Shown one piece after another: positions 29,065 to 38,053 of a DNA stretch of 38,053 bases. The position numbers and the translations under genes are program-made. Source of the DNA: Sphingomonas sp. Leaf412 (GTDB lineage: Bacteria > Pseudomonadota > Alphaproteobacteria > Sphingomonadales > Sphingomonadaceae); contig NZ_LMQP01000004.1 in NCBI RefSeq assembly GCF_001425405.1, positions 47,103 to 85,155 of the forward strand, given 5' to 3'. The notes under the pieces are model-generated. The model had not been told where the DNA came from. It saw nothing but the letters and a program-made list of their open reading frames with translations, and ran no database searches. The stretch's first letter is position 1. Each line of letters opens with the position of its first letter.

Positions 29065-31272
29065 ATGACCGAGCAGAAGATCGACGTCGCCGAACGGCCG
29101 GGTGGCCTGGCGCGGGCGAAGCAGGGTGTGCTGGGCGCCGCGCTCCCGCGGATCGAGGGGCCGTTGAAGGTCACCGGCGCCGCGACCTATGCCTACGAAC
29201 GCGCCCCCGACGATGTGCTGTACGCCGCGATCGTGGGGGCGCCTGCGGGTGCGGGCACCGTCACGTCGATCGACGCGGCGGCGGCGGCGGCGCTACCGGG
29301 CGTGCTGGCGGTCATCCACGACGATCCGCGCATCCCGTCGGGCGAGAGCAACAGCAGCGCGATGGCGAGCGCGGGCACCAGCCGCATCTATCACTACGGA
29401 CAGCCGGTCGCGATCGTGGTGGCGGAAACGCAGGCGGTGGCGCGCTTCGCCGCGTCGCTGGTCCGCGTGCGGGTCGACACCACCGACGGCCGCTTCGACA
29501 TGGACGCGCAGCCGGTGCAGACGGACCACAAGCTCGGCTTCCTGCCCGCGATCGACAAGGGCGACGTCGACGCCGCGATGGCGGATGCGGCGGTCACGAT
29601 CGACGCGACCTACACGACGCCGGTCCATTTCCCCGCCGCGCTGGAACCCCATGCCACGACCGTGTGGTGGGACGGCGACGTGCTGACGTTGCGGTCCAGC
29701 AACCAGGTGATCGGCGCGGCGCGCAACACGATCGCGAAGGCGATGAAGCTGCCGCCCGAGCGCGTGCGCGTGCTGGCACCGTTCGTCGGCGGCGGCTTCG
29801 GCGGCAAGACCGGCGTGGGCGCGGAGGTCGTCATGGCGGGGATAGCGGCGGAGAAGCTGGGGCGGCCGGTGAAGGTCGTCCTGCCGCGCCAGCAGCTCGC
29901 CTATGTCGCGCATCACCGGTCCGCCACGACGCAGCGCATCCGCCTGGGTGCGGACAGCGACGGCCGTATCACCGCCATCGCGCACGAAGGCGTCGCGGCG
30001 CAGAACGACGACGCGCCGTTCCTGGAGCCGATCCCGTTCGGCACGATCCCGCTGTATGCGGGCGAGCATCGCCGTTTCCGCACCGACCTGGTCCGCGTCG
30101 ACCTGCCCCCCACCGGCGCGGTGCGTGCGCCGGGCGAGGCGATCGGCACGTTCGCGATCGAATGTGCGATGGACGAACTGGCGGAGGCGACCGGGCTCGA
30201 CCCGATCGAGCTGCGCCGCCGCAACGAGCCCGATGTCGATCCGACGACGGGCAAGCGGTTTTCCACGCGCCGGATGCTGGATTGCTACGACGAGGGGGCG
30301 CGGCGGTTCGGCTGGCCCGCATCCCTGCCCGCGCCCGGATCGGTGCGCGAGGGCGAATGGCTGATCGGGATCGGCATGGCCGCGTCGCTGCGCAGCAATT
30401 TCACGGTCGAGGCGGCGGCGGCGGTCACGCTGGGCGCGGACGGGCGCGCGACCGTCCGGTGCGACATGACCGACATCGGCACGGGCACCTACACGATCCT
30501 GGCGCAGACCGCAGCGGAGGTGCTGGGGCTCGATCCGTCGCAGGTGGTCGTCGAACTGGGCGACACCGACCTGCCCAAGACGGCCGGGTCCGGCGGGTCG
30601 TTCGGCGCGGGCAGCGCGTGTTCGGCGGTGGTGCTGGCGTGCGAGGATATCCTGGCCGAACTGGCGCGGCGGATGAATGCGGCGCCGGAGGAGCTGGAAT
30701 TGCAGAACGGTTGCGTCACCGCGCGCGACCAGCGGCAGGTGCCGATCGCGGACCTCGTCCGCGGCGAACCGATCGAGGGCAAGGGCAAGAGCAGCCCCGG
30801 CGCACAGGCGAAGCGGAACAGCCAGGCGAGCCACGGCGCGCATTTCTGCGAAGTCGCGGTCAACGCGGTGACGGGCGAGACGCGCGTGCGCCGGATGCTG
30901 GGGGTGTTCGACATCGGCCGCGTGCTGAACCGCAAGACCGCGGAGAACCAGGTCGTCGGCGGCGTCGTGTGGGGGATCAGCTACGCGCTGGGCGAGGCGG
31001 GCGTGGTCGACACGCGGTCGGGGCGGTTCGTGAACCCCGATTTCGGCGAGTATCATGTCGCGGTCAGCGCCGACGTGCCGCACATCGAATGCCATTTCAT
31101 CGAGGAGATCGACGATGCCGCGAACCCCGTGGGGGCGAAGGGCGTCGGCGAACTGGGCATCTCGGGCGCGGGCGCGGCGGTGGTGAACGCGATCTACAAC
31201 GCCACGGGCGTGCGCGTGCGCGACATGCCGGTGACGCTGGATACGCTGCTGGCGGGGTTGCCGATGGTGTGA
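29065..31272 (+). CDS. Molybdenum hydroxylase large subunit (xanthine dehydrogenase/aldehyde oxidoreductase family, PaoC-like)
   Basis: A 735-aa Mo-cofactor subunit with full family length. The N-terminal a/b hammerhead starts RIEGPLKVTGAATYAYE. Cofactor-binding blocks include FVGGGFGGKTG, GAVRAPGEA, GTGTYTILAQ, GSGGSFGAGSA and the catalytic Glu696 in GAKGVGELGISG. It would hydroxylate an aldehyde or N-heterocycle with water as oxygen donor. The usual partner subunits ([2Fe-2S] and FAD) are absent from the window, although the accessory genes xdhC and a mobA-like gene follow. The GGGAG Shine-Dalgarno is well placed. Substrate unknown; it is PaoC/YagR-like by length and motifs. Confidence 0.92.
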   Translation: MTEQKIDVAERPGGLARAKQGVLGAALPRIEGPLKVTGAATYAYERAPDDVLYAAIVGAPAGAGTVTSIDAAAAAALPGVLAVIHDDPRIPSGESNSSAMASAGTSRIYHYGQPVAIVVAETQAVARFAASLVRVRVDTTDGRFDMDAQPVQTDHKLGFLPAIDKGDVDAAMADAAVTIDATYTTPVHFPAALEPHATTVWWDGDVLTLRSSNQVIGAARNTIAKAMKLPPERVRVLAPFVGGGFGGKTGVGAEVVMAGIAAEKLGRPVKVVLPRQQLAYVAHHRSATTQRIRLGADSDGRITAIAHEGVAAQNDDAPFLEPIPFGTIPLYAGEHRRFRTDLVRVDLPPTGAVRAPGEAIGTFAIECAMDELAEATGLDPIELRRRNEPDVDPTTGKRFSTRRMLDCYDEGARRFGWPASLPAPGSVREGEWLIGIGMAASLRSNFTVEAAAAVTLGADGRATVRCDMTDIGTGTYTILAQTAAEVLGLDPSQVVVELGDTDLPKTAGSGGSFGAGSACSAVVLACEDILAELARRMNAAPEELELQNGCVTARDQRQVPIADLVRGEPIEGKGKSSPGAQAKRNSQASHGAHFCEVAVNAVTGETRVRRMLGVFDIGRVLNRKTAENQVVGGVVWGISYALGEAGVVDTRSGRFVNPDFGEYHVAVSADVPHIECHFIEEIDDAANPVGAKGVGELGISGAGAAVVNAIYNATGVRVRDMPVTLDTLLAGLPMV

Positions 31273-31283
31273 GCATACCTTGT

Positions 31284-31366
31284 GCTCCCGCGAAGGCGGG
31301 AGCCCAGAGTTACGGACGCAACAAACGTAATCTCGCGTAACCCCGGGTTCCCGCCTTCGCGGGAAC
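31284..31366. repeat. REP-like inverted pair between the Mo hydroxylase gene and xdhC
   Basis: Two hairpins face each other: GCTCCCGC-GAAG-GCGGGAGC (31284-31303) and GTTCCCGC-CTTC-GCGGGAAC (31347-31366), flanked by TGTG and CACAG. Both match the paired palindrome inside each unit of the array at 25541-26574, here with a longer spacer. The element fills much of the 176-bp intergenic space and may end or stabilise the upstream transcript. Confidence 0.85.
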
Positions 31367-31448
31367 ACAGCGGGAGGGCGGCTCCTTATTTCAGGCAGCG
31401 CGTTCTGAATCCGACTGCCGACCCGACCCCGCGACGCACAGGAACATC

Positions 31449-32378
31449 ATGGCCGACAACGACACCGTCCTTACCGCCGCCGCCGCCTGGAAGGGCGAGC
31501 CGATGGCGCTCGCCACCGTCGTCTCCACCTGGGGTTCCGCCCCGCGTCCGCGCGGCAGCCACATGCTGGTCCACGCGGACGGACGGTTCGAGGGGTCGGT
31601 GTCGGGCGGGTGCGTCGAGGGCGACATCCTCGACACCGCGGCGAAAGTGATCGCGGGCGCGCCCTTTTCGGTCCAGAAATACGGCGTCGCGGACGACAGC
31701 GCGTGGGAAGTGGGCCTGCCGTGCGGGGGCGAGATCGCGGTGATGGTGCAGCCGGTGTCGGCGGAAGGATTCGACCCCGAATTGTTCGACCGCATCGCCG
31801 CGGCGCGCGACGAGGGGAAGGCGCTGACCGTCACCACCGACCTGTCGACCGGGCACAGCGACCTGCGGCCGGTCGAGACGGGCGAGGTCTTCGCCAACCG
31901 CTACGATCCGCCGCGCCGGCTGCTGATCGTCGGCGCGGTGCAGATCGCGCAGAGCCTGGCCGCGCTGGCGCGGACGCTGGGGATCGAGACGATCGTCATC
32001 GACCCGCGCGGGCGCTTCCTGACCGGGGAGCGCTTTCCCGACGTGCAGCTGGACGATCGCTGGCCGGACGACGCCGTGGCGGCGTGGAAGCCCGGCCCCG
32101 CGACTGCGGTCGTGACGCTGAGCCACGATACGAAGATCGACGATCCCGCGCTGATCGCCGCGTTGCGCAGCGACGCCGCCTATGTCGGCGCGCTGGGCAG
32201 TCGCAAGAGCCACGCCGCGCGGCTGGACCGGCTCGCCGCGGCGGGACTTTCGCCCGAACAGCTGGCGCGGATCGACGGTCCGGTCGGGATCGACATCGGC
32301 GCGATCGGGCCGTCGGAAATCGCGCTGTCGATCGCGGCGGCGATGATCGCGGCGTTCCACGGGAAGGCGGGGGGATGA
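31449..32378 (+). CDS. XdhC family molybdenum hydroxylase maturation protein
   Basis: A 309-aa chaperone of the XdhC/CoxI family, which binds Mo cofactor, promotes its sulfuration and inserts it into xanthine-dehydrogenase-type enzymes. The N-terminal domain has ALATVVSTWGSAPRPRGSHM and GSVSGGCVEGDILD; the C-terminal Rossmann-like domain has RLLIVGAVQIAQSL and VGALGSRKSHAARLDRL. AGGA is well placed before the ATG. The stop overlaps the next gene (ATGA). Its client is presumably the large subunit just upstream. Confidence 0.93.
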   Translation: MADNDTVLTAAAAWKGEPMALATVVSTWGSAPRPRGSHMLVHADGRFEGSVSGGCVEGDILDTAAKVIAGAPFSVQKYGVADDSAWEVGLPCGGEIAVMVQPVSAEGFDPELFDRIAAARDEGKALTVTTDLSTGHSDLRPVETGEVFANRYDPPRRLLIVGAVQIAQSLAALARTLGIETIVIDPRGRFLTGERFPDVQLDDRWPDDAVAAWKPGPATAVVTLSHDTKIDDPALIAALRSDAAYVGALGSRKSHAARLDRLAAAGLSPEQLARIDGPVGIDIGAIGPSEIALSIAAAMIAAFHGKAGG

Positions 32379-32971
32379 TCGCGGCCGGGGGCGTCGCCCT
32401 CGTCGTCCTGGCCGCCGGGCGATCGGCGCGGATGGGCGATGCGGGCAGCAAGCTGGCGCAACCCCTTCTGGCGCGGCCGCTCGGCCTGCATGTCGCGATC
32501 GCGCTGGAGGGACTGTCGTTCGCGCGGCGGTGCGCGATCGTCGCGCCCGGCAGCACGCTGGATTACGCCGGCCACGGATTCGATACGGTGGTGAACGACG
32601 ATCCCGTCCGCGACCTGTCGTCGTCGGTGCGGCTGGGCGCGGCGTATGCCGTCTATCGCGGCGCGCGCGCGATGTTGATCGCGCTGGCCGACATGCCGCG
32701 CATCACCGCGGCGCATGTCCTGCGCCTGCTGGATGCGGCGGAGGGCGACGGCGCGGTCGTGGCGTCGAGCGACGGCCAGAAGCCCAGCCCGCCCGCGCTG
32801 TTCGGCCGCGCGCATTTCGAAACGCTGGCGGCGCTGACCGGCGACGAGGGCGCCCGCGACCTGATCCGCGCGGGGCGGCATGTGGTGACGAATGCGGCGG
32901 AACTGGTCGACGTGGACACGCCGGAGGAGCTGGCGCGGTTGCGGGCGTCGTTGGGGGTGTCCCCACATTGA
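32375..32971 (+). CDS. MobA/MocA-like nucleotidyltransferase
   Basis: A 198-aa NTP-transferase of the molybdenum cofactor cytidylyl/guanylyltransferase family. It has the nucleotide loop VVLAAGRSARMGDAGSKLA, SSSVRLGAAYAVYRGARAML and ALADMPRITAAHVLRLL. Its partner XdhC and the Mo hydroxylase suggest it makes the dinucleotide form of the cofactor (CTP-using MocA or a xanthine-dehydrogenase-specific enzyme); the nucleotide is not predictable by eye. The start overlaps the xdhC stop, so the pair is coupled. Confidence 0.88.
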   Translation: MIAAGGVALVVLAAGRSARMGDAGSKLAQPLLARPLGLHVAIALEGLSFARRCAIVAPGSTLDYAGHGFDTVVNDDPVRDLSSSVRLGAAYAVYRGARAMLIALADMPRITAAHVLRLLDAAEGDGAVVASSDGQKPSPPALFGRAHFETLAALTGDEGARDLIRAGRHVVTNAAELVDVDTPEELARLRASLGVSPH

Positions 32972-33003
32972 CCGTCATCGCGCGCGCAAGCGACGCAATG
33001 ACG
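32969..33003. repeat. Degenerate dispersed repeat between convergent genes
   Basis: ACCGTCATCGCGCGCAAGCG followed by ACGCAATGACG resembles a decayed copy of the CAATGACGG/CCGTCATTG element present in each unit of the 25.5-26.6 kb array. Its ends CGTCAT and ATGACG are inverted. It lies between the stops of the nucleotidyltransferase and the ABC permease genes. Confidence 0.5.
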
Positions 33004-33011
33004 AAGCGCGC

Positions 33012-34220
<1,209 letters not shown>

Positions 34221-34223
34221 GGC

Positions 34224-34985
<762 letters not shown>

Positions 34986-34992
34986 CAAAGCC

Positions 34993-35011
34993 CCCTCCCC
35001 CCCGGGGAGGG
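34993..35011 (-). promoter_or_regulatory. Hairpin over the ribosome-binding site of the MacB-type ATPase gene
   Basis: CCCTCCCC (34993-35000) and GGGGAGGG (35004-35011) form an 8-bp stem with a three-base loop immediately before the ATPase start on the minus strand. The purine-rich arm nearest the ATG is the only Shine-Dalgarno, so folding could reduce translation of the ATPase relative to the adaptor. It may equally be a dispersed palindrome that landed there. Confidence 0.4.
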
Positions 35012-35025
35012 AGCCGGATGCGCCG

Positions 35026-36426
35026 TCATTGCCCCGCCCCCTGCCGCTGCCGCCGCTGGCCGCCGCCCGCGCCGCCACCGCCGCCCGCGGCCGCGTCGCC
35101 CGCGCCCGCCAGCTGCCCCGTAATGACCTGCATCCCCGGCTTCAGCCCGCCGGACAGCACCTCGGTCAGCGTCCCGTCGCTGTCGCCGGTCGTGACCTGC
35201 ACCGCCTTCGGCTTCCCGTCCTCGCCCTTCACGTACACCGTCTGCGTCGCGCCGCGCGCCAGCGTCGCCTGCCGCTCGGGCCGGTCGCCGCGCCGGGGGC
35301 GGAAGGTCAGCGATCCCGCGATCCCGCCGCCGCCGTCGCCCGCACCCGCCGCGGCGGGCTTGAAGCGGAAGGCGGCGTTGGGGACGAGCAGCGCGTTCCG
35401 CTTGTCCGACGTCACGATGTCCGCGGTAGCGGTCATGCCGGGGCGCAGTTGCAGCGACGGGTTGGCGACGGTCAGGTCCGCGGCATAGGACACGACCTGC
35501 CCCGTGGCGGCGGTGGTCGTGGTGGTGCCGGACGCGGTCGCGCTGCTGACGGTCAGGTTGGAGCCGAGATCGACGCGCGTGATCGTGGCGGGGAAGGTGC
35601 GGCCGGGGAAGGCGTCGACGGTGAAGGTCGCCTTCTGCCCCACCTTCACCGCCCCCACGTCCGCCTCGTCGATCGCGACCTCCAGCTTCATGCGGGTCAG
35701 GTCCTCCGCGATCACGAACAGGGTGGGCGTGTTGAACGACGCGGCGACGGTCTGGCCGGGATCGACCTGCCGCGCCAGCACGACGCCGTTGACGGGGGAG
35801 CGGATGATCGCGCGCGCGCGCTGCGTCTGGTTCTGCGACAATTGCGCGCGCGCCGCCGCGACATTGGCCTGCGCCACGCGCAAGGCGGCGACCGCGCGCT
35901 GCGCATTGGCGCGACCGGTCTGCAATTCGGTTTCCGACGGCACGCGCCGGTTCGACAGGCGATAGACCTCCTCCAGTCGCGCCAGCTGCGCCTGCGCCTC
36001 CGCCACGGTGGCGCGCGCCTGGTTCACCTGCGCCTCGTTCGCGGCGAGCGTCGCCTGCCCGGCGCGGATCTGGTCGTCGATCTGTTCGGGATCGATCAGG
36101 GCCAGCGGCTGGCCCGCCACGACGCGGTCGTTGACGTCGGCGACGACGCGCGTGACGAGCCCGGACAATTGCGAGCCCACCGTCACCTGGTTCGTCGGCG
36201 CCAGCTTCCCCGTCGCGGCGACCGTCACGGTCAGGTTGCCGCGCTCCACCGCGCGCGTCGCATATTGCGCCGCGTCGGCGGGCGCGAACAACCGCCAGGC
36301 AAGCAGCGCGAGCAGGACGACGCCCAGCGCGATCAGCGGCCATTTCAGCCGCCGCCGCCACGCCGGCTGCGGTTTCGTCCCGAGGAAGTCGTCCAAATTC
36401 TGGTCGGCGGGGTTCTGGTCGGCCAT
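35026..36426 (-). CDS. MacA-like periplasmic adaptor (membrane fusion protein)
   Basis: A 466-aa HlyD-type adaptor. Cytoplasmic N-terminus, one TM helix (about 29-47), lipoyl halves (VTVAATGKLAPTNQVTVGSQ and ARAIIRSPVNGVVLARQVDP), a long alpha-hairpin between them (about 115-205, rich in Ala/Gln heptads), beta-barrel and membrane-proximal domains, and a Gly/Gln/Arg-rich tail. It links the MacB-type permease to the outer-membrane factor. Its ATG overlaps the stop of the outer-membrane gene by one base (TGATG), so translation is coupled. Confidence 0.94.
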   Translation of the reverse strand: MADQNPADQNLDDFLGTKPQPAWRRRLKWPLIALGVVLLALLAWRLFAPADAAQYATRAVERGNLTVTVAATGKLAPTNQVTVGSQLSGLVTRVVADVNDRVVAGQPLALIDPEQIDDQIRAGQATLAANEAQVNQARATVAEAQAQLARLEEVYRLSNRRVPSETELQTGRANAQRAVAALRVAQANVAAARAQLSQNQTQRARAIIRSPVNGVVLARQVDPGQTVAASFNTPTLFVIAEDLTRMKLEVAIDEADVGAVKVGQKATFTVDAFPGRTFPATITRVDLGSNLTVSSATASGTTTTTAATGQVVSYAADLTVANPSLQLRPGMTATADIVTSDKRNALLVPNAAFRFKPAAAGAGDGGGGIAGSLTFRPRRGDRPERQATLARGATQTVYVKGEDGKPKAVQVTTGDSDGTLTEVLSGGLKPGMQVITGQLAGAGDAAAGGGGGAGGGQRRQRQGAGQ

Positions 36427-37904
36427 CAGCGGTTATCCGGAACTGAAACGGGGCGGGTGGCGGCGCCGGGCGGCGCCAGGATCGGCGCATCCGCATCCCA
36501 TCCGCCGCCGAGCGCGCCGTACAATTGAATGAGCGCGGTGGCCGCATCGCCGCGCGCCTGCGCCGCGCCGTTGCGCGCGGACAGCAACGCCGCCTCCTGC
36601 TGGCTCAGCGTCGTGAAATCGGTCAGCCCGCTGCGATACTGGCTGCGCGACAGCAGGGCGGCGGCGTTCGCGGCGTCCAGCGCGATCGCGAACTGCCGCT
36701 CCCGCTCGCGCGCGGTGTTCAGCGCGACGACGGCATTCTCGACATCCTCCAGCGCGGTCAGGACGACGCCCTTGTACTGCGCCAGCGCCAGATCGGCGGC
36801 GGCCTGTTGCGAGCGCACCTGGCTGCGCAGCCGGCCGCCGTTGAAGATCGCCTGCGTCAGGCCGGAGAACAGGCTGCCCGTCACGGTGTCGAGGAGGTTC
36901 GCGAACACGCCCGCATTGGTGTTCACGCGCCCGGTCAGCGCGAGGTTGGGATATAGCGCGGCCTGCGCCACGCCGATCTGCGCGGTCGCGGCGGCAAGCG
37001 CGCGCTCGGCGGCGCGCACGTCGGGACGGCGGCGCAGGATGTCGGCGGGGATGCCCGCGCCGACCAGAGCGGGGCCGTTCGGGATCGGCGCGGGCACCGC
37101 CATCGATTGCCGCAACGCGCCCGGCGCCTGCGCGGTCAGCACGCCCAGCCGCGCGACCGCGGCGGCATATTGCTGTTCGATATTCGGCACCGTGGCCGCG
37201 GTCTGCGCGCGCTGCCCCCGCGCCTGTTCCTGATCGACCGAGGAGACGAGCCCCGCCTGCACGCGGAACCCGGCGATTTCGAGGTTGTCGTCCTGCAACG
37301 TCAACGACGCCCGCGCATTGGCCAGCTGCGCCTGGTACAGTCGCGCCAGCACGTAATTGCGCGCGACCTCCTGCTGCACGGTCAGCAGCGTGGTGGCATA
37401 ATCGTAGCCCGCCGCCTGATACTGCGCGCCGCTGGCCTCCACCGTGCGGCGGACCTCCCCGAACAGGCCGAGCTGGTATTGCGCGTCGAGCCCGAGCGAG
37501 AAGTTGCTGCCCCCGCCGCCGCCGACGTTCTGGATCGTGCCGTCGGGAAGGGTGATCGTCTGCCCGCCGCCGCGAAGCGTTTCCGACCGGCTGAACCCCG
37601 CCGAGCCGTTGACCGTGGGCAGCAGCTGCGCCCGGTTCTGCACCAGCGCCTCGCGCGCCTGCCGCAGCCGCGCGGTCGCCTGATCGAGGTCCAGGTTGGC
37701 CGCCGCGGCCCGTTCGACCAATCGTCCCAGCACCGGATCGTCGAACCGTTGCCACCAGCGGGTCAGGTCCTCCGGCGTCGGACCGGCGGGCACCGAATAG
37801 CCCGCGGGAACGCCCAGTTCGGCGGTGGTGCGGGGCTTGTAATCCGGGCCGACGGTGCAGCCGGCCAGCGCCAGCATCGACAGAACGGAACAGGCGCGCC
37901 TCAT
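36426..37904 (-). CDS. TolC-like outer-membrane efflux lipoprotein (NodT/OprM type)
   Basis: A 492-aa outer-membrane factor. The lipoprotein signal MRRACSVLSMLALAGC has lipobox LAGC (acylated Cys16), followed by TVGPDYKPR, the family hallmark. Two OEP repeats follow, each beginning with a periplasmic helix pair (ANLDLDQATARLRQAREALV; ADILRRRPDVRAAERALAAA). The channel completes the three-part exporter with the adaptor and permease-ATPase encoded downstream. First gene of the four-gene operon; upstream lies an inverted repeat GTGTGT/ACACAC. Confidence 0.94.
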   Translation of the reverse strand: MRRACSVLSMLALAGCTVGPDYKPRTTAELGVPAGYSVPAGPTPEDLTRWWQRFDDPVLGRLVERAAAANLDLDQATARLRQAREALVQNRAQLLPTVNGSAGFSRSETLRGGGQTITLPDGTIQNVGGGGGSNFSLGLDAQYQLGLFGEVRRTVEASGAQYQAAGYDYATTLLTVQQEVARNYVLARLYQAQLANARASLTLQDDNLEIAGFRVQAGLVSSVDQEQARGQRAQTAATVPNIEQQYAAAVARLGVLTAQAPGALRQSMAVPAPIPNGPALVGAGIPADILRRRPDVRAAERALAAATAQIGVAQAALYPNLALTGRVNTNAGVFANLLDTVTGSLFSGLTQAIFNGGRLRSQVRSQQAAADLALAQYKGVVLTALEDVENAVVALNTARERERQFAIALDAANAAALLSRSQYRSGLTDFTTLSQQEAALLSARNGAAQARGDAATALIQLYGALGGGWDADAPILAPPGAATRPVSVPDNR

Positions 37905-37910
37905 GGTGCC

Positions 37911-37927
37911 GTGTGTGGACAACACAC
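37911..37927 (-). promoter_or_regulatory. Inverted repeat just before the efflux operon (possible operator)
   Basis: GTGTGT (37911-37916) and ACACAC (37922-37927) face each other across five bases, 7-23 bp upstream of the first start codon of the exporter operon. The position suits a repressor site or a ribosome-binding-site hairpin. No regulator gene is nearby, so function is open. Confidence 0.3.
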
Positions 37928-37967
37928 CGGCGGGCGTCCAGCGCTTTTGTGTCGCAAGTTGTATGAT

Positions 37968-38053
37968 CCTCCCCGGCACGGGGAGGGGGACCGCCGCGCG
38001 CAGCGTGGTGGTGGAGGGGTAAGCCACGGGCGATTCGCTCGCGGCTTACCCCC
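37968..38053. repeat. Dispersed GC-rich palindromic repeat at the window edge (incomplete)
   Basis: It contains CCTCCCC/GGGGAGG (37968-37974 / 37980-37986), then CCGCCGCGCGCAGCGTGGTG, and a 10-bp hairpin GGGGTAAGCC/GGCTTACCCC (38016-38025 / 38043-38052). The style matches the intergenic palindromes at 8548, 34236 and 34993. It may extend past the window. Confidence 0.65.

Noticed and set aside
29293..31368. 691-codon minus-strand frame opposite the Mo hydroxylase gene
   Set aside because: Antisense shadow of a gene with full family motifs; Arg/His-rich composition.

Overview
The window is GC-rich with very high third-position GC. It carries a bacterial serine palmitoyltransferase with its dedicated acyl carrier protein, the PhyR/NepR/EcfG general stress response module with a PhyP-type phosphatase, phaR, scpAB, tatABC, and many short palindromic repeats typical of sphingomonads. 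It is almost certainly chromosome of a Sphingomonas-like member of the Sphingomonadales. No rRNA, tRNA, CRISPR, prophage or transposase gene is visible.

Layout. 1-1562: the end of a chemoreceptor, then proB. 1577-4129: a sphingolipid operon made of a ceramide-reductase-like SDR, an ACP and serine palmitoyltransferase. The start codon of the SDR lies inside a copy of a dispersed repeat. 4194-10922: a hybrid histidine kinase, the LptF-LptG permease pair, and a divergent pair formed by a fatty acid desaturase and a GNAT-like N-acyltransferase. That acyltransferase is my candidate for the bacterial ceramide synthase. The whole 1.6-10.9 kb stretch reads as an envelope-lipid neighbourhood: making the long-chain base, acylating it, reducing it, possibly desaturating acyl chains, and exporting a glycolipid. 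This fits an organism whose outer leaflet is built from glycosphingolipid instead of LPS.

10980-17926, minus strand: a small secreted protein, a beta-barrel protein coupled to xthA, erpA, an M23 endopeptidase with a strong terminator, a one-Cys Bcp peroxiredoxin overlapping glnE, and glnE. 17972-22298: the general stress response locus. It holds a NepR-like microprotein convergent with ecfG, a 45-aa membrane protein, phyR, then divergent nepR-phyP, and an entericidin lipoprotein. nepR and the entericidin have EcfG-type promoters. 22358-25281, minus strand: tatABC and scpAB.

25282-26677 is non-coding and contains three tandem copies of a ~345-bp composite repeat. 26678-28974: phaR, a divergent short PHA-synthase-like hydrolase, and a membrane-anchored J protein. 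29065-32971: a molybdenum hydroxylase large subunit without its Fe-S and FAD partners, followed by xdhC and a MobA/MocA-like nucleotidyltransferase. 33012-37904, minus strand: a complete MacAB-TolC-type exporter operon (outer-membrane lipoprotein, adaptor, ATPase, permease). The window ends in another palindromic repeat.

The most interesting points are the sphingolipid-LptFG neighbourhood, the second NepR-like microprotein next to ecfG, and repeats that have been recruited into coding sequence (the cerR start and the macB ATPase tail).
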